Of a stretch of DNA of 64,000 nt, positions 43,192 through 51,661 are shown in pieces. A program made the position numbers and the translations under genes. This DNA is from Roseimaritima ulvae (GTDB lineage: Bacteria; Planctomycetota; Planctomycetia; Pirellulales; Pirellulaceae). The notes beneath the pieces are model-generated. The model ran no database searches, had not been told where the DNA came from, and was given only the letters and a program-made list of their open reading frames with translations. How positions within the stretch are numbered: position 1 is the first letter of the stretch; the number at the start of each line of letters is the position of its first letter. The stretch lies in contig NZ_CP042914.1 of NCBI RefSeq assembly GCF_008065135.1, positions 7,793,404 to 7,857,403 of the forward strand, given 5' to 3'.

Positions 43192-46100
43192 ATGAACTTA
43201 GAAAAGACGCTGCATTCGCCACTGGCCTGGGTCGGTGGCGGGCTACTGGGGGCTGTACTGGCTTATTTTGGTTTGGCGCCTACCAGCGAAATCTCCGAGC
43301 TGCCGGGCGAGTCGCCGCCCTCGGCTCTGCTTGGTTGGCAGCACCCGTCGGTCAAAGGCAGCCTCAGCCTGGCCAGTTCGATGTGGGAAGATCCCTTCAT
43401 CCACTTGGACAATGCAGCCCTCAAGTCTTTGGACAAACCGGAAAGCGACATCAAGCGGATTTTGACAAACAAGATCGGCAAACGGAGCAAGGTGATGTTT
43501 CTGGTGGTATCCGTTGACGGAGGTCTGTCAGCGGATCACGTGGAAAGCCGACAACGGGTGCGGCATGCCGTGGAACTGGCCATGGCCAACCAAGGCTTCG
43601 CGCTGCCCTTCCCCAACCGCATGACCTATCGAAGCGTGGAACTGGACTATTACTTTACGCCGCGTCCTTCCCCACCCGCTTCAGCCGCCACGGCAAATCC
43701 AACCACCGCGTCAAATCCAACCACCGCGTCAAGTTCAACCAAGTCGGCAGATTCCGCTGCCTCATCGGATCCCGAAACGGTCCCCATCCAAACTCACCTG
43801 CCGACGAAACTGTATCGCCACAAAGATACGGGCGATTTGATCTTGCTAACTTGGATCCAGGATTCGCACCTGGGTCAGCGGCCGCTGGATACGTTTCGTC
43901 AGATCGTGACACCGGTGATGCCGGAGAGTAAATCGTTTGCCGACCGTTCAGCGTTTTGTCTACTCGGTCCCGCCTCCAGCAATACTTTGAGTCAGATCGT
44001 CAAAGACTGTGCGGCGTTAAACAAGAACGCGGGTCGCCGCAGCCAAGAGGATCGGGAGACGTTTGAGTTTTTCCAAAGATTCCACCAAGGGTCGACGATT
44101 TGCAATTCGGTCTGTACCGCGACCAATGCCAGTTTGGGATTGACTGACCATCAAAAAACCCTCGATCTGGGCGACGATGCGTCGATACGATTGATTCATA
44201 CGATCGCCTCTGACAGCCGACTGCTGGACGCGTTGCAACACGAGCTGAGCATCCGCGGCGTATTGCCGAACGAAGAATCGACCAACGAGATGGTGCTGTT
44301 TTCCGAACAAAGTTCCCTCAGCTACATCGACGATTTAGAAGACAGCTTTTTCCATTCCTCCCAAATCGCTCGTCCGATCGTCGTTCCATACCTTAAAGAC
44401 ATCGCCGCTACACAAGGGGAAGCTCAGGCAGCCGGCTCCCCTCCCAGCGGGCTGTCCGTCCAAGACTATCTCGATCGCTCCATGTCTGAATTCGGCAGCG
44501 TGGCATCTTCGCGAGGAATCAATCCCAGTCGAGTCCGCGCGGTGGGGATCATCGGTTCGAAATGGGAAGACAAGAACCTGATCCTTAAAAAGGCTCGCGA
44601 CGTATTTCCCACGGCAACCTTTTTCACCACGGAATTGGACGCGAGATACAACTTGCCGGAAGTGGTGCCGCATTCCCGCAATTTGATTGTGGCCTCGCAT
44701 TATGGTTTGCTGATCAGCGGACGCGATGACATCTTCGGCCGGGTCAATAACATCCCCAGTTTCCGCGACGGCTACCAAACCTCGCGGTTCATTGGGATGT
44801 CGGTACTGGGCCGCGGTTTTCGCGAGAAAAAACTTAAAGAAAACGAGTACACGCTGGTATTCGGCGACCAACCACAGAACCTGTTTGATTTGGTGGGCCG
44901 CAGCGGTACCGACACTTCGACCGCACCGGCTTACCTACGTCCGTTGACTTTTGAGATCGGCAATTACAGCGCGATTCAACTTCGCGATCGAGAAAGCCCT
45001 TCGTATCTGCCACTGCGTCAACCACCGAGCGCGCGTTCGCTGTTCTCCGATGGCCCTTGGCTGGCCGCGGTGTTGATCTTTCTGGGCGTCACCGTATTCG
45101 CCGTCAATGTGCTGTCGCCCTTCTCGGATGATTTGCGAACGGTGCGCAGCATATTCAAGAACTCTGCCACCGGCACGCTTCGCTTTATGCATAATTTTGT
45201 CGGTGGCAAAAATGCCGCTAAACAGCATCCTGCCCTGTGGTCGGTGGTGATCGGCGTGTTGCTAATTGTGCTGGTCGTCGGCACGATGCTTACCCGCGAT
45301 CGCTCGCTGCATTCGGAACCGATCCTGTTTGCCAGTGGCGTCAGCTTGTGGCCTTCTATCTGGGGACTGTCGCTGGTCATCATGTTAAGCTTGCGGAGCA
45401 TCACCAAATCACCGCCCAAATTTTCCGAGGAAGTCCGAAAGTTCATCGGCGACGAGGCGGAACCGGGTTCAGCAATCGCGTTAAAACTGGCCGCCACATT
45501 AACGATCGCATTCTACCTGGTGTCCTATTTGGAAAGCGGCGCCATTCAACCGCCGGCGAGAGACTGGATCGTCCGATGGCTGGCGGTCTCCATCCTGTTT
45601 GCAGCCACGCTGTGTTTGATGATCGTCGCATTTCGTTGTCTGTTGTTCTCACTGCATGCCAGACGAGTGATCAGCGAAGCCACAAAAAACATTCCGGAGT
45701 CGATCAACCTTCAGAGCCAGCAAGCCATGGTCAGCGAATGCCGCAGCACGATGCACCTCAGCATCATCGCCAGCAAAAAACTGCTGCGACCGGCCGTATT
45801 ATCCATCGTGTTGATCGTTTCGCGTTGGCGTGGCTGGGATGCCTGGGGACTGGATCGCAGCTGGTATGTGTTGCTGATCACCCCCATCTGCCTGTCCTTC
45901 ATCGCCGCCATCATCGTGCGTTTGGCAGCGATACGTTTCCGCAATGAAGTCCTGGAAAGACTGCATCTGACCCAATACAAGCTGCTGCACGAACAAGCCA
46001 ATAGCCAGATGCAGGATCCGGCCATCGCCAATAACGTGCAAATGCTGAAGGAATCGGAAGTCGAAATCGAACGTCTTAATCGCGGCCCCTTTGGCCCTAT

Positions 46101-46203
46101 TTCGCAAGACTATCTGCTCGGTGCGGCCGTGTTGGTGTTTACCATCGCGGTCACGGGGCCGGCCGGCGCGTTTTTGAATCGGGTTCTGACCTTCGTTCCT
46201 TAA
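43192..46203 (+). CDS. Large multi-spanning membrane protein of unknown function
   Basis: 1,003 residues; GAAGGGG lies ahead of ATG 43192. One N-terminal helix (LAWVGGGLLGAVLAYFGLA) is followed by about 590 soluble residues and then seven or eight predicted helices (for example WLAAVLIFLGVTVFAVNVL at about 624, WSVVIGVLLIVLVVGTML at about 683, VSILFAATLCLMIVAFRCLL at about 798). A Ser/Thr/Ala-rich linker sits at about 160–190. The segment VRAVGIIGSKWEDKNLILKK and ATFFTTELDARYNLPEV (about 447–490) reads like a Rossmann-type periplasmic-binding fold, a tentative comparison. No known catalytic motif was found. It is flanked by the minus-strand paralogue and rlmKL and may form its own transcription unit. 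Confidence 0.8.
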   Translation: MNLEKTLHSPLAWVGGGLLGAVLAYFGLAPTSEISELPGESPPSALLGWQHPSVKGSLSLASSMWEDPFIHLDNAALKSLDKPESDIKRILTNKIGKRSKVMFLVVSVDGGLSADHVESRQRVRHAVELAMANQGFALPFPNRMTYRSVELDYYFTPRPSPPASAATANPTTASNPTTASSSTKSADSAASSDPETVPIQTHLPTKLYRHKDTGDLILLTWIQDSHLGQRPLDTFRQIVTPVMPESKSFADRSAFCLLGPASSNTLSQIVKDCAALNKNAGRRSQEDRETFEFFQRFHQGSTICNSVCTATNASLGLTDHQKTLDLGDDASIRLIHTIASDSRLLDALQHELSIRGVLPNEESTNEMVLFSEQSSLSYIDDLEDSFFHSSQIARPIVVPYLKDIAATQGEAQAAGSPPSGLSVQDYLDRSMSEFGSVASSRGINPSRVRAVGIIGSKWEDKNLILKKARDVFPTATFFTTELDARYNLPEVVPHSRNLIVASHYGLLISGRDDIFGRVNNIPSFRDGYQTSRFIGMSVLGRGFREKKLKENEYTLVFGDQPQNLFDLVGRSGTDTSTAPAYLRPLTFEIGNYSAIQLRDRESPSYLPLRQPPSARSLFSDGPWLAAVLIFLGVTVFAVNVLSPFSDDLRTVRSIFKNSATGTLRFMHNFVGGKNAAKQHPALWSVVIGVLLIVLVVGTMLTRDRSLHSEPILFASGVSLWPSIWGLSLVIMLSLRSITKSPPKFSEEVRKFIGDEAEPGSAIALKLAATLTIAFYLVSYLESGAIQPPARDWIVRWLAVSILFAATLCLMIVAFRCLLFSLHARRVISEATKNIPESINLQSQQAMVSECRSTMHLSIIASKKLLRPAVLSIVLIVSRWRGWDAWGLDRSWYVLLITPICLSFIAAIIVRLAAIRFRNEVLERLHLTQYKLLHEQANSQMQDPAIANNVQMLKESEVEIERLNRGPFGPISQDYLLGAAVLVFTIAVTGPAGAFLNRVLTFVP

Positions 46204-46262
46204 AAACGTTATGTTTGCGGGTTTCGCTCCCGCCCCACGTTTTCCTAGGCTTGTGAACCCCC

Positions 46263-48494
46263 GTGAACGATGAATCTTTTGACTTGGTGGCCGCCTGTGC
46301 ATTTGGGCTGGAAGCCGTCGTTCGCCGCGAATTGCAGGGTTTGGGAATCGAAGCGACGATCGGCGAACCCGGTCGCATCCATTTTCGTGGCAACCACGAA
46401 ACCATCTGCCAAGCGAACCTCTGGCTGCGGACGGCCGACCGCGTGTTGATCCGCGTGGCCGAATTTCCTGCCGCCGATTTTGATGCCCTGTTCGAAACCA
46501 CCCGCGACATCCAATGGGGGCGTCTGCTGCCCGCCGACGCCAGCTTCCCCGTCACCGGCCGCTCCGCCAAATCGACCCTGACCAGCGTGCCGGCTTGCCA
46601 GCGCGCGGTCAAACGAGCCGTTGTGGATGCCATGCGCCGCGACCACGGCACCGAGTCGCTACCGGAAACGGGCAGTGAATACAAACTCGACGTCGCGATC
46701 CTTCGAGACACCGCGACGCTGACGATCGACACCACCGGCCGCAGCCTGCACCGCCGCGGCTACCGAACGCACATCACGCAAGCCCCGCTGAAAGAAACTC
46801 TGGCCGCCGCCCTGGTCATGCTCAGCTACTGGCGGGCCGGCAAACCGCTGCTCGATCCATTTTGCGGCAGCGGCACGATCCCCATCGAAGCAGCTCGCAT
46901 CGGCCGCAATATGGCGCCGGGACGTGACCGCGAATTCGCCGCCGAAGCCTGGGACGACTTTCCCGCCGAACTGTGGCAGGCCGCGCGGACCCTCGCCGAT
47001 GCCGCCGTGTTGCCGCCACTGGAAGAACGCATCGTGGCCAGCGATATCGACGACCGCGCCATCCGCGCCGCTCGCGACAACGCGAGCCGCGCCGGCGTCG
47101 AACAGGACATCCACTTTCAAGTTCTGCCCGTCGAGCAAACGACCAGCCGCCGCCGCTTCGGCTGCTTGATCACCAACCCGCCCTACGGCATGCGGATTGG
47201 CCGAGAAAGCTACGAAGAAGCCCGTGAGCTGGATTACTTGTACCAGTCGCTGCCCGACGTGCTGCGGAAACTGCCCACCTGGTCGCACTATTTCTTAACC
47301 GCCTACCCAGGATTTGAACGTGTCGTGGGTCGCCGCGCCGATCGCCGCCGCAAACTGTACAACGGCCGCATCGAATGCACCTACTACCAATTCCACGGTC
47401 CCAAACCGGTCGTTGGCCAACAGCCGTCGGAAGATGCAGACGAACCCACCGTCACCAGCGACGACGCTCTGTCACCGCCCGCCAACACACCGACTGATAA
47501 ACCTTACGTGCACGCCGTCGGCGCCCCGGCGTTTGGACAACTAACCGACAAAGCCGCCGAACAAGCTGAGCTGTTTACTTCGCGATTAAAGAAACGAGCC
47601 AAACATCTGCGGCGCTGGCCCACACGACGCGGCATCACCTGTTTCCGTTTGTACGAACGCGATATCCCGGAAATCCCGCTAGTCGTCGATCGTTACGAAG
47701 ACTATCTGCACATCACCGAATACGAACGACCACACGAGCGCGATCCGGCGCAACACGCCAATTGGCTGGACCTGATGGCTGAAACGGCCGGCAAAGCGCT
47801 AGAAATCCCCAAACAAAATGTGTTTCTCAAACGCCGCAGCCGCCAGCGCGGCAAAACCCAACACACCAAGTTTTCGGAAACACAGCAACGCATCGAAGTC
47901 CAAGAAGGCGGTTTACGGTTCCTGGTCAATCTGGCCGACTATGTCGACACCGGCCTGTTCTTGGACCACCGCAATACCCGTCAAATGGTTCGCGACGAAG
48001 CCGAAGGCAAAACGTTCCTGAATCTGTTTGGCTACACGGGTTCGTTCACCGTCTACGCGGCTGCCGGCGGTGCAAGAAAAACAGTCACGGTGGATCTATC
48101 GCGAGCGTATTTGGAATGGGCCGCCGACAACATGCGGCTGAACGGTTTCGAAGGCGAACAGCACCGCTTTGTCGTCCAAGACGTGGCGACCTTCATCGGC
48201 GAACATCCGCCGGGCGAGATGTACGACTTGGTGGTCTACGATCCGCCTACCTTTTCCAACAGTAAACGCACCGAAAAGGACTGGGACGTGCAAGTCGACG
48301 CGGTGCCACTGTTGTTGGACCTGTTACCACTGGTTCGCAAGGGCGGCGTGATCTATTTTTCGAACAACTTCCGCCGCTTCAAATTCGACCCCGAAGCAAT
48401 CCCCGCCGGCCAAGTCCGGGAGATTTCCAAACATACGGTTCCCGAAGACTACCGCAACAAGCGAATCCACCGCTGCTGGCGAATCACAAAATAG
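46263..48494 (+). CDS. rlmL: Bifunctional 23S rRNA methyltransferase RlmKL
   Basis: 743 residues, GTG start (no in-frame ATG nearby). A THUMP domain (about 50–160) leads into the RlmL N2-guanine methyltransferase (AdoMet loop LLDPFCGSGTIPIEAA at about 195–210 and the catalytic CLITNPPYGMRIG). The second half is RlmK, which makes m7G: FLNLFGYTGSFTVYAAAGGA at about 584 and VVYDPPTFSNSKRTEKDW. By homology it methylates G2445 and G2069 (E. coli numbering) of 23S rRNA. E. coli RlmKL is about 700 residues; the extra length is a Pro/Asp/Glu linker at about 385–420 between the two halves. It is a housekeeping gene in an otherwise accessory stretch. Confidence 0.96.
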   Translation: MNDESFDLVAACAFGLEAVVRRELQGLGIEATIGEPGRIHFRGNHETICQANLWLRTADRVLIRVAEFPAADFDALFETTRDIQWGRLLPADASFPVTGRSAKSTLTSVPACQRAVKRAVVDAMRRDHGTESLPETGSEYKLDVAILRDTATLTIDTTGRSLHRRGYRTHITQAPLKETLAAALVMLSYWRAGKPLLDPFCGSGTIPIEAARIGRNMAPGRDREFAAEAWDDFPAELWQAARTLADAAVLPPLEERIVASDIDDRAIRAARDNASRAGVEQDIHFQVLPVEQTTSRRRFGCLITNPPYGMRIGRESYEEARELDYLYQSLPDVLRKLPTWSHYFLTAYPGFERVVGRRADRRRKLYNGRIECTYYQFHGPKPVVGQQPSEDADEPTVTSDDALSPPANTPTDKPYVHAVGAPAFGQLTDKAAEQAELFTSRLKKRAKHLRRWPTRRGITCFRLYERDIPEIPLVVDRYEDYLHITEYERPHERDPAQHANWLDLMAETAGKALEIPKQNVFLKRRSRQRGKTQHTKFSETQQRIEVQEGGLRFLVNLADYVDTGLFLDHRNTRQMVRDEAEGKTFLNLFGYTGSFTVYAAAGGARKTVTVDLSRAYLEWAADNMRLNGFEGEQHRFVVQDVATFIGEHPPGEMYDLVVYDPPTFSNSKRTEKDWDVQVDAVPLLLDLLPLVRKGGVIYFSNNFRRFKFDPEAIPAGQVREISKHTVPEDYRNKRIHRCWRITK

Positions 48495-48512
48495 GAAGTT
48501 GTCCTATATAAG

Positions 48513-49298
48513 CAGCGCGTGACGAGTTGGGCTAGAAGATCGAGGACAGCAAGACCGGAAGCCGGCAAAACCGAGCAGCCTTTTTCATGCCCTCAATCTT
48601 CCTGCCCAGAACCTCAGCAGCCGCCATTTTCTATCCTCAATCTTCTACCAAACTGCCCCCGGCCCGGTCGCAGCGCATGACGAGTTGGGCAAGAAGATCG
48701 AGGACTGGAAGACCGGAAGCCGACAAAACCCGAGCAGCCTTTTTCATGCCCTCAATCTTCCTGCCCAGAACGTCAGCAGCCGCCATTTTCTATCCTCAAT
48801 CTTCTACCAAACTTCCCCGCCCCAGTCGCAGCGCGTGACGAGTTGGGCAAGAAGATCGAGGACAGCAAGACCGGAAGCCGACAAAACCGAGCAGCCTTTT
48901 TCATGCCCTCAATCTTCCTGCCCAGAACCTCAGCAGCCGCCATTTTCTATCCTCAATCTTCTAGCCAAACTTCCCCGCCCCGGTCGCAGCGCGTGACGAG
49001 TTGGGCTATAAGATCGAGGACAGCAAGACCGGAAGCCGGCAAAACCGAGCAGCCTTTTTCATGCCCTCAATCTTCCTGCCCAGAACCTCAGCAGCCGCCA
49101 TTTTCTATCCTCAATCTTCTACCAAACTGCCCCCGGCCCGGTCGCAGCGCATGACGAGTTGGGCAAGAAGATCGAGGACTGGAAGACCGGAAGCCGACAA
49201 AACCCGAGCAGCCTTTTTCATGCCCTCAATCTTCCTGCCCAGAACGTCAGCAGCCGCCATTTTCTATCCTCAATCTTCTAGCCAAACTTCCCCCGGCC
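48513..49298. repeat. Five-copy 158-bp tandem repeat array
   Basis: Units begin at 48513, 48671, 48829, 48987 and 49145 with a period of exactly 158 bp. Copies 1 and 4 differ at one base over nearly the whole unit, and copies 2 and 5 are also almost identical, so a two-unit block (316 bp) seems to have been duplicated around copy 3. Each unit contains GAAGATCGAGGA and the near-complement TCCTCAATCTTC, which could fold into a long hairpin. 158 is not a multiple of three, so the unit cannot be a protein repeat in one frame. It fills the convergent gap between rlmKL and the EEP-family gene. Confidence 0.96.
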
Positions 49299-49333
49299 GT
49301 GATGTTGGCTGCTACATGGGCCTAGGAACGATG

Positions 49334-50251
49334 CTACTTAGCGACCGTGTATTCGAACTCGGCCAGTTGCGGTAGGTGGTCGCTGAGCGCAAAGGATTCG
49401 GGGTCGGCGGGATTGGTCCGAAAGGCGCCTTCAAACAGAGGCTTCGACTGGTAGATGTTTTGCGCTATCGCCCCAGCAGCCATCACGTAGTCGATTCGCC
49501 ACTGGGGCTTGTCCGCCTTGATCGTCAATCCGTCGCCTTTGCCAACTTTGCTGAACGTGTCGACCCAACCGGCATCGATCCACATTTTGTATTCTTCGGT
49601 ATCGGGGCCGTGATTCAGGTCGCCGATCAACAACATCGAACGGTTTGCCTCGAAGTCGTCCCGCATCGACTCTAGCATCGCAGGAATTTCTCTTAACCGA
49701 ATCGCCGGGTCGGCACCGGGATACAGATGAGCCGAATGGACGATCAACGGACCAGCGTCTGGCAGCCGGATGGTGGCCCGCCCCCAGTGTCGCGTAAACA
49801 AATCTTTGGGTCGCTCACCTGAAACCAGTGGCACGTTTTTGGAAGCCTCGATTTCATACCGACTGAGCAGCGTGCCTGGCCAATTACCGCCACTGGGAAA
49901 GCGGACGTAGTTCATCCTCAGCCGCTCGGCGATCCGTTTGACCACCGCTTCGTCGGGCGATTCGGAAAAGTTGATGATGTCCGGCTGGTAGAGGGCGAGC
50001 TCCATCGCAATCCGATCCGGCATCTGCCCCGCCGCCGTGGCCTGCTTGGCCCTGGCTCGATCCTTCGGCCAGCCGGTGCACTTGTAGACGTTGTATGCGA
50101 TCACTCGCAGCGAGCGATCCTCCGGCTCGGCGGCTGAAAGCCCGGTGGCATGCGTCGCGGCCATCGCCAAGCCCCCCATAGCGGCCCCCTTCAACAGGTC
50201 TCGCCGATTAACCGGGCTTTTGGGTGGATTGTCCGACGGTGTTTGGATCAT
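49334..50251 (-). CDS. Tat-exported endonuclease/exonuclease/phosphatase family protein
   Basis: 305 residues from ATG 50251 with GAGGA nine bases upstream. A twin-arginine signal (NRRDLLKGAAMGGLAMAATH) directs export. EEP superfamily features are LRVIAYNVYKCTG at the first strand, IINFSESPDE (acidic metal ligand), VHSAHLYPG, LLIGDLNHGPDTEEYK (the G-D-x-N motif) and FALSDHLPQLAEF (the S-D-H motif). It hydrolyses a phosphodiester or phosphomonoester outside the cytoplasm. The substrate (nucleic acid, phospholipid head group or inositol phosphate) cannot be told from sequence. It stands alone between the repeat array and the FMN-domain gene. Confidence 0.9.
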   Translation of the reverse strand: MIQTPSDNPPKSPVNRRDLLKGAAMGGLAMAATHATGLSAAEPEDRSLRVIAYNVYKCTGWPKDRARAKQATAAGQMPDRIAMELALYQPDIINFSESPDEAVVKRIAERLRMNYVRFPSGGNWPGTLLSRYEIEASKNVPLVSGERPKDLFTRHWGRATIRLPDAGPLIVHSAHLYPGADPAIRLREIPAMLESMRDDFEANRSMLLIGDLNHGPDTEEYKMWIDAGWVDTFSKVGKGDGLTIKADKPQWRIDYVMAAGAIAQNIYQSKPLFEGAFRTNPADPESFALSDHLPQLAEFEYTVAK

Positions 50252-50371
50252 GGCAGTAAGTCCTCGATAGTGGGGTGGGGCTCGCAATTGTACCCAAGAA
50301 TCGACGCGAATAGGCTATCTTGTAGGGGGGCCATATCGAGCTGTTTAGCTTCACAACACTTCGGAGGTGAG

Positions 50372-51661
50372 ATGGGACGTTCGCTGAATATTACCCTGCT
50401 GATTGGGTTCCTCCTCGCGGTGCTTGGCTCCGGCTCACGTACCGCTGCGGAAGACTTGGTGGAATTTATCAATGGCACAACGGCAACGGGCACGATAAAG
50501 TCCATTCGCAAAGCCGACAAGGAATTTGATTTCGAATTGACCGTGGGTTCGCGTACGTTCCAGCGAGTGTATCCGTTCAGCAAAGTCCACGCGGTCACTT
50601 ATCAGGGAAAACGCTACGAGCTAACCCCCAAACCCGCTGCCGAAGCGGGGAAGCCCGGTTCCCCTGCCAAACGCACCAAAGCCGAAGTATTGGCGATCAT
50701 CGCCGCCGCCGGAGAAACTCCGCCCGACTGGTTTGAATCGACGCCGTTGGACTACCCGCCCACGCTGGATTTGTCTTGGCCGCTGAAACCGCCGACCAAA
50801 GGTTGGCAGAGCCATAAAAATATGGGCCAGTACATTTGGTCGGTGATCAATGAGAATCCGGGACGCTGGCGATCGGGCATCAAGTTGATCCATCACTGCG
50901 TCACGCTGCATCAGGATGATCCAGTGTTGTTGGCCCGCGACATGAACGCCCTGGGTTCCGCCTACTTTCGCCTGTTGCAAGACTACCCACGAGCGGCATT
51001 TTGGTTACAGCAAGCCAAACCTTCAGTGTCCACTCAAGCCGGCGTGCATCTGGCGGAATGTTATTGGCGCCTGGGCAATCCCGAGATGGCCAAGGCGATG
51101 CTGCGCGGACGGTCGGTGAACCTGGCAGCCATCAAACTGCTCGGCGACATGGGAGAGATCGCCTGGGCGCTGCGACTGGCCAAAGCCTACGAGGGCAGCA
51201 ACGCGGAACCGCAAGCCAACATCCTGGCCGCCGACGCTCTCCGCAGCGCCGGCCGCCTGACCGAAGCCATCCATTACTACCAGCGTGTTGTCGATTCAAA
51301 ACGCTATCGAAATGAAGAGTACGAACGACGCTTTGTGGCTCGAGCCAAAGAAAGCATCGAAACCATCCAACTGGTCGACATGGCGGACGTCAGTAAGGTT
51401 GCCGACGGAACCTATCGCGATAGCAGCACGGGCTATAACGGAAAACTAACCGTCGAAGTGGTCGTCAACGCGGGGCGGATGGATGCCGTCAAAATCACCA
51501 ATCACAAAGAAAAACAGTTCTACTCAGCATTGACCGATACCCCGCAGCAGCTGATCAACAACCAAAGCGTCCAAGCCATCGACGCGACCAGTGGAGCGAC
51601 GATCACGTCCCAAGCGATTGTCAATGCAACCGCCAAAGCGCTGGCCAAGGGAAACCAATGA
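50372..51661 (+). CDS. Exported TPR-like protein with C-terminal FMN-binding domain
   Basis: 429 residues. GGAGG lies four bases from ATG 50372. A signal peptide (ITLLIGFLLAVLGSGSRTAA) is followed by a small beta domain (VEFINGTTATGTIKSIRKAD) and TPR-like helices (about 150–340). The C-terminal 85 residues form an FMN-binding domain of the NosR/RnfG type with the flavinylation motif DATSGATITS at about 403–412, where ApbE would attach FMN to the Thr. The next gene, overlapping by ATGA, encodes a NapH/NosR-like polyferredoxin, so the two together resemble a split NosR-type electron-transfer unit. No NosZ is present in the window. Confidence 0.85.
   Translation: MGRSLNITLLIGFLLAVLGSGSRTAAEDLVEFINGTTATGTIKSIRKADKEFDFELTVGSRTFQRVYPFSKVHAVTYQGKRYELTPKPAAEAGKPGSPAKRTKAEVLAIIAAAGETPPDWFESTPLDYPPTLDLSWPLKPPTKGWQSHKNMGQYIWSVINENPGRWRSGIKLIHHCVTLHQDDPVLLARDMNALGSAYFRLLQDYPRAAFWLQQAKPSVSTQAGVHLAECYWRLGNPEMAKAMLRGRSVNLAAIKLLGDMGEIAWALRLAKAYEGSNAEPQANILAADALRSAGRLTEAIHYYQRVVDSKRYRNEEYERRFVARAKESIETIQLVDMADVSKVADGTYRDSSTGYNGKLTVEVVVNAGRMDAVKITNHKEKQFYSALTDTPQQLINNQSVQAIDATSGATITSQAIVNATAKALAKGNQ

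Noticed and set aside
48513-49298. Array considered as CRISPR
   Set aside because: Whole 158-bp units are conserved with no variable spacers, and no cas genes are near.
48587-49375. Several 83–124-codon frames within the 158-bp array
   Set aside because: They repeat the same translated satellite in shifting frames. The 158-bp period is not a multiple of three, so they cannot be a maintained repeat protein.
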